A DNA stretch of 32,237 nucleotides. Source: Lentisphaerota bacterium (GTDB taxonomy: Bacteria; Verrucomicrobiota; Kiritimatiellia; RFP12; UBA1067). The notes under the pieces are model-generated. The model did no database searches. It had not been told where the DNA came from and saw only the letters and a list, made by a program, of their open reading frames with translations. Positions 8,339-17,700 of the stretch are shown in pieces. Positions within the stretch are counted from its first letter, which is position 1. Each line of letters starts with the position of its first letter. The stretch covers positions 1-32,237 of the forward strand of contig SUWC01000035.1 in NCBI GenBank assembly GCA_015061665.1, given 5' to 3'. Position numbers and translations under genes: made by a program.

Positions 8339-11010
8339 TTAGTCTCCTCAATGTCATAGACTCGGACGTAATCGACCAGAAACTCGTCGCCGGACGCCAC
8401 AGCAGCTTCAAGTTCGGGGACGCCCTTGCCGGTCATGTGATCGTTGCGGTACCACTTCGCCTCGGTCGTAAGCAATATGAATTCCTCCGTCTGCGAGACG
8501 GCTTCCCCTTCGCCCTGACCGACCTTCGGCCCGTGCTGGCGTCCGTCGATGTAGAGCGTGTAGCCGTCAGGCTCCCAGAGCATCCCGAACGTGTGGAACT
8601 GCGTCTTGTCGAGTTTGTAGATCGCGTCCTCGTTCTTCTTGACGCGTGGACATCTGAAGCCAAGATAGTCCGCGCCGTAGCCGTTGGCGTGGAAGCAGTG
8701 CGGAACCACCTCGCCGGGGTCGAACGACTCCATGATGTCGTGTTCGATTCCGGCACGGCGCGGATCGAGCGAACACCCCTGCATAGGGGTCTGCATCCAG
8801 AACGCCGACCACCATCCCGGCAGCTGCTGTAGACGACAGCGGCATTCGTAGTATCCGTAGCGGTGCATGAACTTCGGCTTCTCGCGTTTCGGAATCGGCC
8901 AGAAGCCCTTCGGGTTCTCCTGATGCGGGACATCCCAGACAAGTTCGCCCGTCTGCAGCTGCGGCGAGACGAACTGTCCGTCCGCGCGCTTGACGAGCTT
9001 CAGATGCAGAAGCCCGTCCTTCACATCCACCGCGCCGTCTTCGGGCGTTGCGAACCAGTGCGCGCGTCTGCCCCAGAAGTTCGTCCGGTAGCTCCACTTG
9101 GATTCATCCAGCCTATCACCGTCAAACTCGTCGTTCCAGACGAGGCTGAATTTCCTCCCCTTGGGCAGAAGCGACGGCTCGCGTCCCTCCACCGCCGAAA
9201 CGCACTCGCATGTCGCAGTGGAATCCACGTCGAGCCTGACGGAGAATATCCTGTCTGCGTATCGGCGGACAGCATCCCCGAGGCCTTCGCGATGCGTGGC
9301 TCCGCTATGCCCCGGCCGCTTGACGTAGAACGGGTATTCGTCGCGGAAAAGAGAGGCGCAGTCCGGACGTTCCGCCTTGAGCGCGTAGAAGTCGGCCCAG
9401 GCGCGGTCGTAGTCCGCCGCTGCTCTGGAAATCAACGCCCTGTCCGGCTCGCATCCGCGTTTCTCCGCCTCGTAGCCCTTGAAGATGACCGTGCATCCGT
9501 GCAGCATGATGCGATGCAGGATCTCGCCGTAGCGCGCCGACGTCGAGAGATATGAGGCAACGGCCTCATCGGAGGCACGTATACCGCCGGCGAGCCCGAC
9601 GATCTCCTTCCAGATGCAGACAGCCTCGGCCATCTCTCCGAGACGGGCGTCCAGCAGTCCATCCGCGATCAGACCGTCCATCGTCTTGCGCAGCTCGTCT
9701 ATCCCGCCGAGGCAGTCGTCTCGCATCCAGCCGACGAAGAGCCAGTTGTCCGGCTCTTTCATGTACGCCGGGAGCGCATCCCCGCAGAGAAGCATCGTTC
9801 CCCGGCCTCGGATGATCGCCTTCTGCGACAGCAGACACAGTCTGCGGAAGTCCGCCAGCGATTCGGGCGCGATGCCGGACTTCTCCGCAAACGACCGGAA
9901 CGCGGTCTCCTCGCCGTCTTCAGGATGCCTGGCCCAGCGCGACAGGACGTATGCGTTCATGTCGCACCAGAACTCGTTGCGCAGATAGGGCCCCTGTCCG
10001 CCGCCGCCGCGGCTCCAGGTCCACACGCCCGCGAAAAGCGGCGACTTGGCGAACTCCGCGAGGCACTTCATTCCTGCGTCGCCCGCGTTCTCCTCGAATC
10101 CATCTATCACGGACTGGCCGATGTAGTTGGGGAAGGCGCCCTTTCCCTCGTACTCGCGCGCGCACTGCACCTCGACGATCTGCCTGTGTCGCCCGATGCC
10201 GAGAGTGGGGTTGAAGCGGAACGTACGCAAGTAGTCGCCCTTCGTGTGCTTGACAGCCATGACGAGGTTCGTGTGCGGCTCGACGCGCTCCGTGACGTCA
10301 AGGTAGTAGTCGGGGCGCGTGTGGAAGAAGCCGAAGTCCCATGTGCGGTAATAGACCTGCTTGCCGCGCTTGACGCAGACCTCGTCGCGCAGGAGATTCA
10401 TCAGCGCGGCGTGGATTCCCTTCGACTCCTCGTATGCGTTCTTGTAGTCTACGGGGCCGTTCCCCGTGTGGTAGGGGGTGTTGTTCAGATAGGTCTCGCC
10501 TGTGCGCACTACGAGCCCATCAAGTTCCGGCACCACCTCGAACAGCTCGTCGAGCATGATGCGGTGCAGCTTCCTCGTCAGCGGCCTGGAGAAGGATATG
10601 CGCCCGTCTGGGCCGCACACATCGTCGCGGTACAGTTCGACAAGCCGCTTCGGAAAGACGATTATGTCCATGAAGTAGTAGCACTTCAGCCCTGCGGCAT
10701 GGCACTTGCGGCACTTTTCGCGCATCCGGTCCCTTGCTGCCATGACCCACGCGCGCTCTGGGGAGCCTTCCGGGAATACGCGCCTGTCGAAGGAGTCAAA
10801 CGTGACGGCGCACTGCGGAAACACAAACTCGTTGACGACCATCGCATCGTAGCCGTACGACGCGAGCGTGCCGGGGTCTGTGAATGCGGTCCTCGTGAAA
10901 GGTTCGCCGGGGTTGTGGTGAACCATGTCCATAACCTCGGCGCGCGATTCCGCGCCATGCACGGAAAGCGCCATCGCCGCCGCAAGAATTGTTCCGCACA
11001 GGATTCTCAT
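8335..11010 (-). CDS. Two-domain secreted glycosidase: TIM-barrel-like region fused to a GH16 domain
   Basis: This 891-residue protein starts with the cassette signal peptide (MRILCGTILAAAM). Residues about 30-610 look like a (beta/alpha)8 glycosidase-like region, with helical parts after it; I do not recognise its family. From about residue 618 the start of GH16 is clear (F-S-L-V-W-N-D-E-F-D-G). The GH16 catalytic E-x-D-x-x-E is intact as Glu756, Asp758 and Glu761 in GIEHDIMES. GH16 enzymes cut beta-1,3/1,4-glucans or galactans. The gene overlaps both neighbours by ATGA. The join of an unassigned barrel with GH16 in one polypeptide suggests stepwise attack on one glycan. The GH16 assignment is firm; the N-terminal one is not. 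Confidence 0.83.
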   Translation of the reverse strand: MRILCGTILAAAMALSVHGAESRAEVMDMVHHNPGEPFTRTAFTDPGTLASYGYDAMVVNEFVFPQCAVTFDSFDRRVFPEGSPERAWVMAARDRMREKCRKCHAAGLKCYYFMDIIVFPKRLVELYRDDVCGPDGRISFSRPLTRKLHRIMLDELFEVVPELDGLVVRTGETYLNNTPYHTGNGPVDYKNAYEESKGIHAALMNLLRDEVCVKRGKQVYYRTWDFGFFHTRPDYYLDVTERVEPHTNLVMAVKHTKGDYLRTFRFNPTLGIGRHRQIVEVQCAREYEGKGAFPNYIGQSVIDGFEENAGDAGMKCLAEFAKSPLFAGVWTWSRGGGGQGPYLRNEFWCDMNAYVLSRWARHPEDGEETAFRSFAEKSGIAPESLADFRRLCLLSQKAIIRGRGTMLLCGDALPAYMKEPDNWLFVGWMRDDCLGGIDELRKTMDGLIADGLLDARLGEMAEAVCIWKEIVGLAGGIRASDEAVASYLSTSARYGEILHRIMLHGCTVIFKGYEAEKRGCEPDRALISRAAADYDRAWADFYALKAERPDCASLFRDEYPFYVKRPGHSGATHREGLGDAVRRYADRIFSVRLDVDSTATCECVSAVEGREPSLLPKGRKFSLVWNDEFDGDRLDESKWSYRTNFWGRRAHWFATPEDGAVDVKDGLLHLKLVKRADGQFVSPQLQTGELVWDVPHQENPKGFWPIPKREKPKFMHRYGYYECRCRLQQLPGWWSAFWMQTPMQGCSLDPRRAGIEHDIMESFDPGEVVPHCFHANGYGADYLGFRCPRVKKNEDAIYKLDKTQFHTFGMLWEPDGYTLYIDGRQHGPKVGQGEGEAVSQTEEFILLTTEAKWYRNDHMTGKGVPELEAAVASGDEFLVDYVRVYDIEETK

Positions 11011-12800
11011 TTCAGGAGTCCCTTTCTCAAAACGTCAAAATCATCCGCCGTCATTGGCGTGGGACCTGAAAACTCGTCGTCGTTCATCTCGAAGAGGTTT
11101 CCAACATGGACAGGAACGCCGAGTCTGCGTGCCGAGCCGAGCCATTCGGCGAATGTCGTCCTGCATCCGAAATGCTGCATGTCATAGACAGGCAATACGC
11201 CAGGCGCCGTCGCCATAAGCATCCTGGCGCGGTTCTCGTGTTCGCGAGGGTTGTCTCCGGCAACATCGTACGTCCTGTTGAGATCCATGTACTCCGCAAG
11301 GAACCAGTTGCCGGCGCATCCGCAGTGCTGCGCGTCCGGCTTGTATTTCCGCATCTCAGACGTAAAAAGCACATAGAGCCGACGGAAGTAGTTTTCCTCG
11401 CCACGCCATGCGGGGTCTTGTGCAGGAAGGTCAAAATGTATCTTGTCGGCCTGGTAGTCGGTCTTAACGCCGTCAAGGTCGTAGCATCCCGGCTCAGAAG
11501 AGAAAAGCCTCCGCATTGTCGGCTTCAGCCATTCCTCCTGCGCAGACTTCTTGGAAAAGTCGGCCATCCATCGCCCATGGCAGTTGCGCTTCCCTTCAAG
11601 CATCGTGTTGTGGCGTCCAATCGCCTTTTCGCAGTTCTCGTCGCGGCATTCGCTCCACGTCCACCACACCATCACCTTGAAGCCCATCGCATGAAGCCGG
11701 TCGACCATCCCCCTGAAATCGGGGAACCGCGACGGATCGGCGCGGAAGTCCATCGTGTTCAGCATCCACCCGCCGTCGATGAGAATTGTGCGTATAGGCA
11801 GTCTTTCGCGCTTGATGCGTTCCGCCGCGTCCATCACCATCTTCTCGTTCAGCACTAGCCAGCTCTTGCCGCGTATAGATGGATTCGCAAGCGACTGTTT
11901 CTTGAGGTCTGCATCGGGGATGTATCCCGAAAGAAGCATCTGGTCGCCCCATGTGCAGTAGTAGTGTTCGCTATGCCACGGAACGGCCTTGCGCTTTGAC
12001 GGATCGGCAATCTTGCCGTCCGTGGCGAGGTCTTCCGCAAAAAGCCGCCACGACGCATGCACGTCGCCGCCACGATCAAACGCAAAGTAGAACTCCGGCG
12101 ACTTCCAGGTCTCGCCCGCCTTCATCCCCCAGCCCCATTCTCCGTCACCGTAGTGAAGATAGAATCCGGAAAGAATCCACTTCCCACCCTGCGCATATAG
12201 CCCGTACCCGCCGACCGGCGCTTCGGTCGTTCCGACAAGCAGATGCGCGTCGTTTCGGGTAAAAAGCATCGCACTCGGATGAGGCGCAAACTGCCAGTCC
12301 TTGGAATACGTATTGCAGGCAAACTCCCGCGCCCCGAGCACAACACGCTCGAACACCTGATCTGTCGCGTGCTGGTTGCGGTAGTTGTTGATTTCGTAGA
12401 AGAGTGTCTTCGTACCCGACGGGAGGATTTCGAGGCGGTTCATGATCACGTCTTCGTCCGGAACGAACTCACCCTTGACGAGAAAACCTCTGCGATGGGG
12501 CGTTGCCGTCACAATGCCGCGCCCGAGCTTCACGCTCTTGAACTCAAGCCGCACCACGCCGCCCTCGCCAACCGTCTTCGCGATGAGCGCGGCATCCTTC
12601 GCGAAGTCCGGCAGCATCAGTCGCGCCTCGGGAATAGAGAAAAGTTTTTCGCCACGCGCAGAATCGACCAGCACGAGTGCCCCGTCCGGCTGGCACTTGA
12701 ATGCGACTGCGGCGGCATCGCCCCCGGCCTCGCACCGCTCGTCACCGAACGCGTTCAGAGCGAACACCGCCGCAAGAATTGCTCCGCACCGTAATCTCAT
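11007..12800 (-). CDS. Secreted GH36/GH31-clan alpha-galactosidase-like enzyme
   Basis: From the cassette ATG at 12800 (MRLRCGAILAAVF) the product has 597 residues. An N-terminal beta-sandwich is followed by a TIM barrel with I-D-G-G-W near residue 341, the phrase RFPDFRGMVDRLHAMGFKV typical of GH36-type barrels, and G-V-K-T-D-Y with Asp448 in the nucleophile position. The late motif APGVLPVYDMQHFGC also fits a retaining alpha-glycosidase barrel. Alpha-galactosidase activity is the most likely reading, but other GH-D clan activities are possible. The longer open frame starts inside the upstream MurQ-like gene and lacks support. The ATG used lies eight nt after that gene's stop. The 3' end overlaps the next gene by ATGA. 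Confidence 0.74.
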   Translation of the reverse strand: MRLRCGAILAAVFALNAFGDERCEAGGDAAAVAFKCQPDGALVLVDSARGEKLFSIPEARLMLPDFAKDAALIAKTVGEGGVVRLEFKSVKLGRGIVTATPHRRGFLVKGEFVPDEDVIMNRLEILPSGTKTLFYEINNYRNQHATDQVFERVVLGAREFACNTYSKDWQFAPHPSAMLFTRNDAHLLVGTTEAPVGGYGLYAQGGKWILSGFYLHYGDGEWGWGMKAGETWKSPEFYFAFDRGGDVHASWRLFAEDLATDGKIADPSKRKAVPWHSEHYYCTWGDQMLLSGYIPDADLKKQSLANPSIRGKSWLVLNEKMVMDAAERIKRERLPIRTILIDGGWMLNTMDFRADPSRFPDFRGMVDRLHAMGFKVMVWWTWSECRDENCEKAIGRHNTMLEGKRNCHGRWMADFSKKSAQEEWLKPTMRRLFSSEPGCYDLDGVKTDYQADKIHFDLPAQDPAWRGEENYFRRLYVLFTSEMRKYKPDAQHCGCAGNWFLAEYMDLNRTYDVAGDNPREHENRARMLMATAPGVLPVYDMQHFGCRTTFAEWLGSARRLGVPVHVGNLFEMNDDEFSGPTPMTADDFDVLRKGLLK

Positions 12801-12808
12801 TTGGCTTT

Positions 12809-14566
12809 TCACTTTTCGTTGTTCCTTTGTATTGCGGCAAGCGCAACCTGGACTGGCGACGGCTCCTCCTTCTGCGTCCAGTCCTGCGAATTGATCCATT
12901 CCTGCGCAGCGAAGACCGTTTCCGCCGCTGTCACGTAATCGACGCGGCCAAGCTCCACGACAAGCCGGATGCTGCGGTCAATCAGCTTCTTGTTGCTCAT
13001 CGACACGTAGCTCATCCAGTTCCCTGCAACGCGTCCCATTGCCGCCATCGTGCCAGTCGAAAGGCAGTTGAACGCAAGCTTCACTGCAAGGTGCTTCCAT
13101 ATTTCAAGTGGCGAGTCGGCTATAGGGAATTCGAAGCGGAACTCCAACTTTTCCGGCCATGAGGCGGCAAGACGATTCGCGGCACCTACGAAATCATGCG
13201 TCTCGCCAGGAACGCGCAGCACAACCGCCGCCGCGCGAGCAAAGCCCTCGATGCGCTCGGGCGCGGGTTCGTTGCCGATCATGTAGGTGACGAGGTTGGA
13301 ATACTTGATGGCAGGAGGATTGTCAATGAATGTCTGCGGCATTCCAAGGGAGCGGGCGTCGTCTGCCGTGAAGTCAAGGCAACGCGGATGTCGGCGCATC
13401 ATCTCACTCCAGCATTCTTCCGTTGAGTGGAGTGGGTTCTTGACGAATGCCCACGACTGCGCAAGGCCTTTCTCTTGGCTGGAGCGGATCGGCGGAATCA
13501 TGAACGTAGGCGCACGCTCCGTGTTGTCGGTGAAGAGATCGAGCATACACTTGTCGGCAATGTACGTGATACGCCCGCCCGCCTCATAGACTCCCTTCTC
13601 GAACTCGATTGCCTTTACGAGCCCGGCGCGGCCTTCCGGCGATTCAAGCCCCGCAAGAAGATTCTCGAACAACTGCGCATAGTCTTCCGTCGTCTCTTTC
13701 GCGAAGCGCGGCAGCACGCGGCAGAGAGCCGCTTCAAGGGCGCAGGAGCAAAGCACCTGCTCGGAACTCGTCGCCTGCATCCGCGTAGAACCGGCAACGG
13801 ACATTGACCCGCAGTAGAGGTCGATCACCGTAACCTTCGGATTGTCTATCGCCTCGCGACAACGGTCGAGGTGCCTGCGCAGGAGGTAGGCTGGATTGTT
13901 GAAGACGAGAAAACACTTTGCGCCGTGTTCGGTGGCATACATGAGCGAACCCAAGACGGATGATGTTTCGCCACCCTCGGTGATTGCGACAAAGGTATCT
14001 CCTTCGCCAACATCAAGCGCAGAGGCCTGGCGACGACCACCTTCCGCAAAGTCCTCGAAGAACTCGACGGAGCGGATGAGCGCGAAGTCGCCGCCTGTCA
14101 TGATGGACGCCGAGCGATCGGCAAGTGCGCGTTCCTTGTCCGACAGTTCTGCTACGCGGCGATGGAAGAAGTCACGCCACATAGATTCAAGGAGAATCGA
14201 AAGACGCCCTGTCGCACCGCAGCCTGAGAATATGATACGTCCCTTGGGACCTGTCACGGACGCTACCATGGAATCGACGAGCGCGGCAAATCTTCGCCCA
14301 GCGAAGATATGGCGCATCGTGATCGGCATCTGCCTGTCGCCACGCTGCAGACACTGAACACCCGCAAGCGTGGAACGCTTGAAGTCGTCCTCAAGTGTCG
14401 CCGTTATGGGATTCGACTGCTCGGTCGGCAGAAAGCCCAGCTGAAACTGCTTCTCGTTGTCGATAAAGCTGCGAGCCTTGGCCTTCGCCGAGTCTGAGCA
14501 TCGGAATGCACCACTGAAAGATGTCGCCTCAGCATCAGCGCACAGGCATATGTTTTTTGTTTTCAT
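12809..14566 (-). CDS. MurQ/GckR-like double-SIS sugar-phosphate protein (cytoplasmic)
   Basis: The product resembles MurQ etherases: LPTEQSNPITATLEDD near the start, GRIIFSGCGATGRLS, FVAITEGGETSSVLGSL, G-S-T-R-M-Q-A-T-S and the C-terminal AFNCLSTGTMAAMGRVAGNW. At about 585 residues it is nearly twice MurQ length and probably has two SIS domains, as in GckR. The MurQ catalytic Glu, found in an A-S-E motif after the G-R-L, is not at the same place (an L-L-E-S-M sequence follows instead), so etherase activity is uncertain. It has no signal peptide and is the one clearly cytoplasmic protein in the locus. It could process or sense an imported amino-sugar phosphate. I prefer the ATG at 14566, seven nt after a TATAAT box, over the ATG at 14575. 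Confidence 0.75.
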   Translation of the reverse strand: MKTKNICLCADAEATSFSGAFRCSDSAKAKARSFIDNEKQFQLGFLPTEQSNPITATLEDDFKRSTLAGVQCLQRGDRQMPITMRHIFAGRRFAALVDSMVASVTGPKGRIIFSGCGATGRLSILLESMWRDFFHRRVAELSDKERALADRSASIMTGGDFALIRSVEFFEDFAEGGRRQASALDVGEGDTFVAITEGGETSSVLGSLMYATEHGAKCFLVFNNPAYLLRRHLDRCREAIDNPKVTVIDLYCGSMSVAGSTRMQATSSEQVLCSCALEAALCRVLPRFAKETTEDYAQLFENLLAGLESPEGRAGLVKAIEFEKGVYEAGGRITYIADKCMLDLFTDNTERAPTFMIPPIRSSQEKGLAQSWAFVKNPLHSTEECWSEMMRRHPRCLDFTADDARSLGMPQTFIDNPPAIKYSNLVTYMIGNEPAPERIEGFARAAAVVLRVPGETHDFVGAANRLAASWPEKLEFRFEFPIADSPLEIWKHLAVKLAFNCLSTGTMAAMGRVAGNWMSYVSMSNKKLIDRSIRLVVELGRVDYVTAAETVFAAQEWINSQDWTQKEEPSPVQVALAAIQRNNEK

Positions 14567-14573
14567 ATTGCAC

Positions 14574-14579
14574 ATTATA
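14574..14579 (-). promoter_or_regulatory. -10 box (TATAAT) of the MurQ-like gene, leaderless spacing
   Basis: A perfect TATAAT stands 7 nt before the ATG at 14566, with the spacer GTGCAAT. The ATPase promoter at 1910 has the matching ATGCAAC spacer. I see no convincing -35 box, so an activator may be needed. It would give the downstream half of the locus its own promoter. Confidence 0.45.
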
Positions 14580-14612
14580 CTATTCCCTGCTTGGTGTTGA
14601 CGAACTGGACAT

Positions 14613-14672
14613 TCAGACCTTAGACCAACGGACGACCGCCGCAGCGAGAATTGTTTCGCATGCTGTTCTCAT
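14613..14672 (-). other. Orphan copy of the signal-peptide cassette (19-codon mini-ORF)
   Basis: The sequence encodes MRTACETILAAAVVRWSKV and then a TGA stop. The first 12 codons match the cassette that begins six nearby secreted-protein genes, but no gene follows. AAAGGA lies 11 nt before its ATG. It sits between the stop of the 1256-residue enzyme gene and the MurQ-like gene. It is either the stub of a deleted gene or a leader peptide upstream of the MurQ-like gene. Confidence 0.7.
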
Positions 14673-14738
14673 TTTACCGGCAGTCCTTTTTATCATTTCA
14701 TTAATATGGGCAGCATATCAATGACATTTTGGCGAGTT

Positions 14739-17700
14739 TCACTCATACTCCAGAGTGCCATCGTCATCGAACGCCACCCCGCAGTACCAAACGGATCCGG
14801 TGCCGGCCATGGTACGCACAAGGATTGTGTTCACGCCTTTCTTGAGCCATGTACGGCGCGATTCGTATTTACCTGCCGCGCCTTCCATCTTCCCGACGAC
14901 TTCGCGCCCATTGATCCAAATCTTCCCATACCAGTCGTTGGTCCAGTGGATCGTCACCGAGCGGTTCGAGGGCGACTTCACGGTCGCCGCGAGGTAGGAG
15001 ACACAAGTCTCGCCCTTGAAATTGCAGGGCGTCGTCGCCGCCATGTCCACCACACGCTCGCCCTCGCCAAGCGTCACCTCGCGCCACTTCACGTGCTCCC
15101 CGCCTGCGCCATCGTATTCGGCCGCGAAATCGATCTTGCCTGTCTCTGGTGAGAAAGTCCTGTCATACTCGCGCCGTGTCAAGCCGTTTCTCTTCATGTC
15201 GATCATCTCGCCGCCGAACGGCCCCGCCACGCGCCACTTGCGGACCGGACGCGGCAGACGCACGTCTACGTCCTCCTGCGGAGCGGGGCGGATTCCCTCC
15301 GGCCAGCCGAACTTCTTGTACCACCAGGAGTGGTTCTCGCGGAAGTCCGCAAGCTCCGCCTTGAGGCGGAAGATGTCGCCGGATCGCGCCGCCTCGGCGA
15401 CCGGCTCCACGGCCTCCGCGTAAGACAACGAAATGTCTCGCCTCGAGAACGCGCCGGCGCCGGGGCAGTATTCCTCGCCTCCGCCCGCGACGAACTCGCG
15501 GGAATCCCCCGCCTGCCTCGCGATGGACTTGAGATGCGCCCATTCGCGCAGAACCGCCGTTTTTTCCGCCTCGCCCATCGGCGCATCGAACGACAGAAGC
15601 GTCCCCGCGCCCTTCGCGCGGAAGTATCCCGGCATGAAGGGGGTGAGGTATATCTCACGCAGTGTTTTTTTGGCAAGATTTACAGGATTAACAGGATTGC
15701 CAGTCACGGAATCGACAAGCGAAGAAGGATCATGATCAAAATTCAATACGATGCGGCGATTAGTGTCCGTGCGGTTCACCGCCCAGAAGAGAACGTCGTC
15801 GCCATCCTTCGCCCACCAGACGGCGACAGGCGCATTCGCGCCGCCGCATCTGCGCCAGTCGGCCCTGTACGGTATCGCCCGGAACACTCGCGTGAACTCG
15901 CGTAGCGCCTCGTCCAGCGGCGGGAGGCTCCAATGTCCGCCGGACCAGATTATGTCGAGGCGATTCGACGCAAGAGCCTGCGCTGCCGGTTCCAGGTTGT
16001 AGGGAGCGCATAGCGAGCTGTTGTCGCAGCAGAGCGAAAAGGGATGTATTGTTTTCCTGTGGATGAAGAACGGTCCGAAGAAATGCGGATCGAGGGCGTT
16101 CAGCTCAAGGCGCGGTCCGAAAAGATACACATTGTCTGAATCAAACCCCAGGCCGCGCTCCCCCATGAACACGTCGCGATCAAGCCCCGACCCGTCTTCA
16201 ATGCGGTTCCACGACTCGTTCACGACGAAGAACCTTGCCTGCGGCGCGCCTTCGCGAAGGGCCGCCAGCATCTCCTTCTGTAGCGAGCGGCAGACCTCCG
16301 AGCGCCAGGCGTTCCACTCGGTGCCGTGATCTTCGCGGATGCGGCGTTTCCGCGCAGCAAAAGCCATCTCGTTCGTCCCGACCGATTCGAGTGCGATGCC
16401 TGTCGCCTTGCAGAACTCGCCGACGGTGAAGTCGTCAAAGCCAGTGTCTTCGCCCCAGAACCACGGCTCAATGCTTCCAGGCCAGCCTTTCCAGAAGCGG
16501 TGGCGGATTCCGCCGAACGACCTGTAGCGTCCGTAGCGGCGTCCGAACTCGCGGCAGAATTCGACCTGATTGCTCCTCGCCGCCGGATGTGCCGGATTCG
16601 GCAGCAACGTCCCGTTCAAGAAGCTGCGCGGCGCGCCGTCGGCCTTCTCGGAGAGATACATTCCGGTTGTGTCCCCGCCGAAGCCATAGCGTTGCGAAAC
16701 CGCCGTCGCCCACTCCTGACCGATCTGCACCATGCCGTTCACCATGAAATCGGCGGCTAGCGCGACGCCGCGCCGTTCCGCGCACTGCAGCATGAGCGCG
16801 AACACGTCGCGGTCGAACGGATCACGCGCACTGTCCTTCGCCTCGCCCGCGTAGATGTCGCGGAGCGGCTTGATCATCAGCTGTGCATAGCCCTGGTACG
16901 CCTGCATGCCGTAGGACAGCACAGGGTAGGCAACCACCGTGCCGCCGCGCCAGGCCTCCACTTCGAAGGCCCTGTCCCAAGTTGTCTTCAAATCGCTCCA
17001 CTCGTGGCGGGCGTTCGCCTTCTGCTTCTCCCAGGTGCGCTTCGCCGAGTCGTCCGGAAGCGGCGGTGTGGTACGCTCGTTTGGCCCGATATTGATCTGC
17101 TCGCCGTCCCAGCCGAGGCCGCGCGAGAGACTCCATCCGCATGCCGGATCCTCGAGAGGCGGCAGCCCGCCGGGGCACTCGTAAAGCGAGATCGTCGAAG
17201 CTGCGCCGCGCCGGCTCTTCAGCGACACCCCCATGTCCTTACCCTTCGACATGCCGGAGGTGTTGCACACCATCACGTCGATTGCATCCTCGTTGGGCCA
17301 GACAGGAATCTTCAGCTCGCTCCACGCTCCCGCAGCCGGACCGCACCCGGAGAGGATCGCCCAGATGGCGCAGCGCATGACGCGCCTGTCAAACGCCGCG
17401 ACGAAGGTCACGCGGCGCAAGTCGTTGGGGACGCGCACGGAAAGGACGTGCGTTTTGCCGGGATTCTCGACCTTGAGCGTGTAGCCAAACCAATCGAAGG
17501 CATAGTGGCCAAAGGCGCCGGGAGCGTCCTTCCCCGCCGGTTTCCATTCGCCGGACTTGTTCTTGCCCGCGGCAGTGTAGTAGTTCTTGTGTACGCCCTG
17601 CGGCCCGCAAAGGCGGTATGCGCCATCGGGTGTCTCGACGATCTCGCTCTTCCCTCCCTCGCGGAAGTGATGCGCTCCGCCCGCCGGCTCGGTGCAGTCG

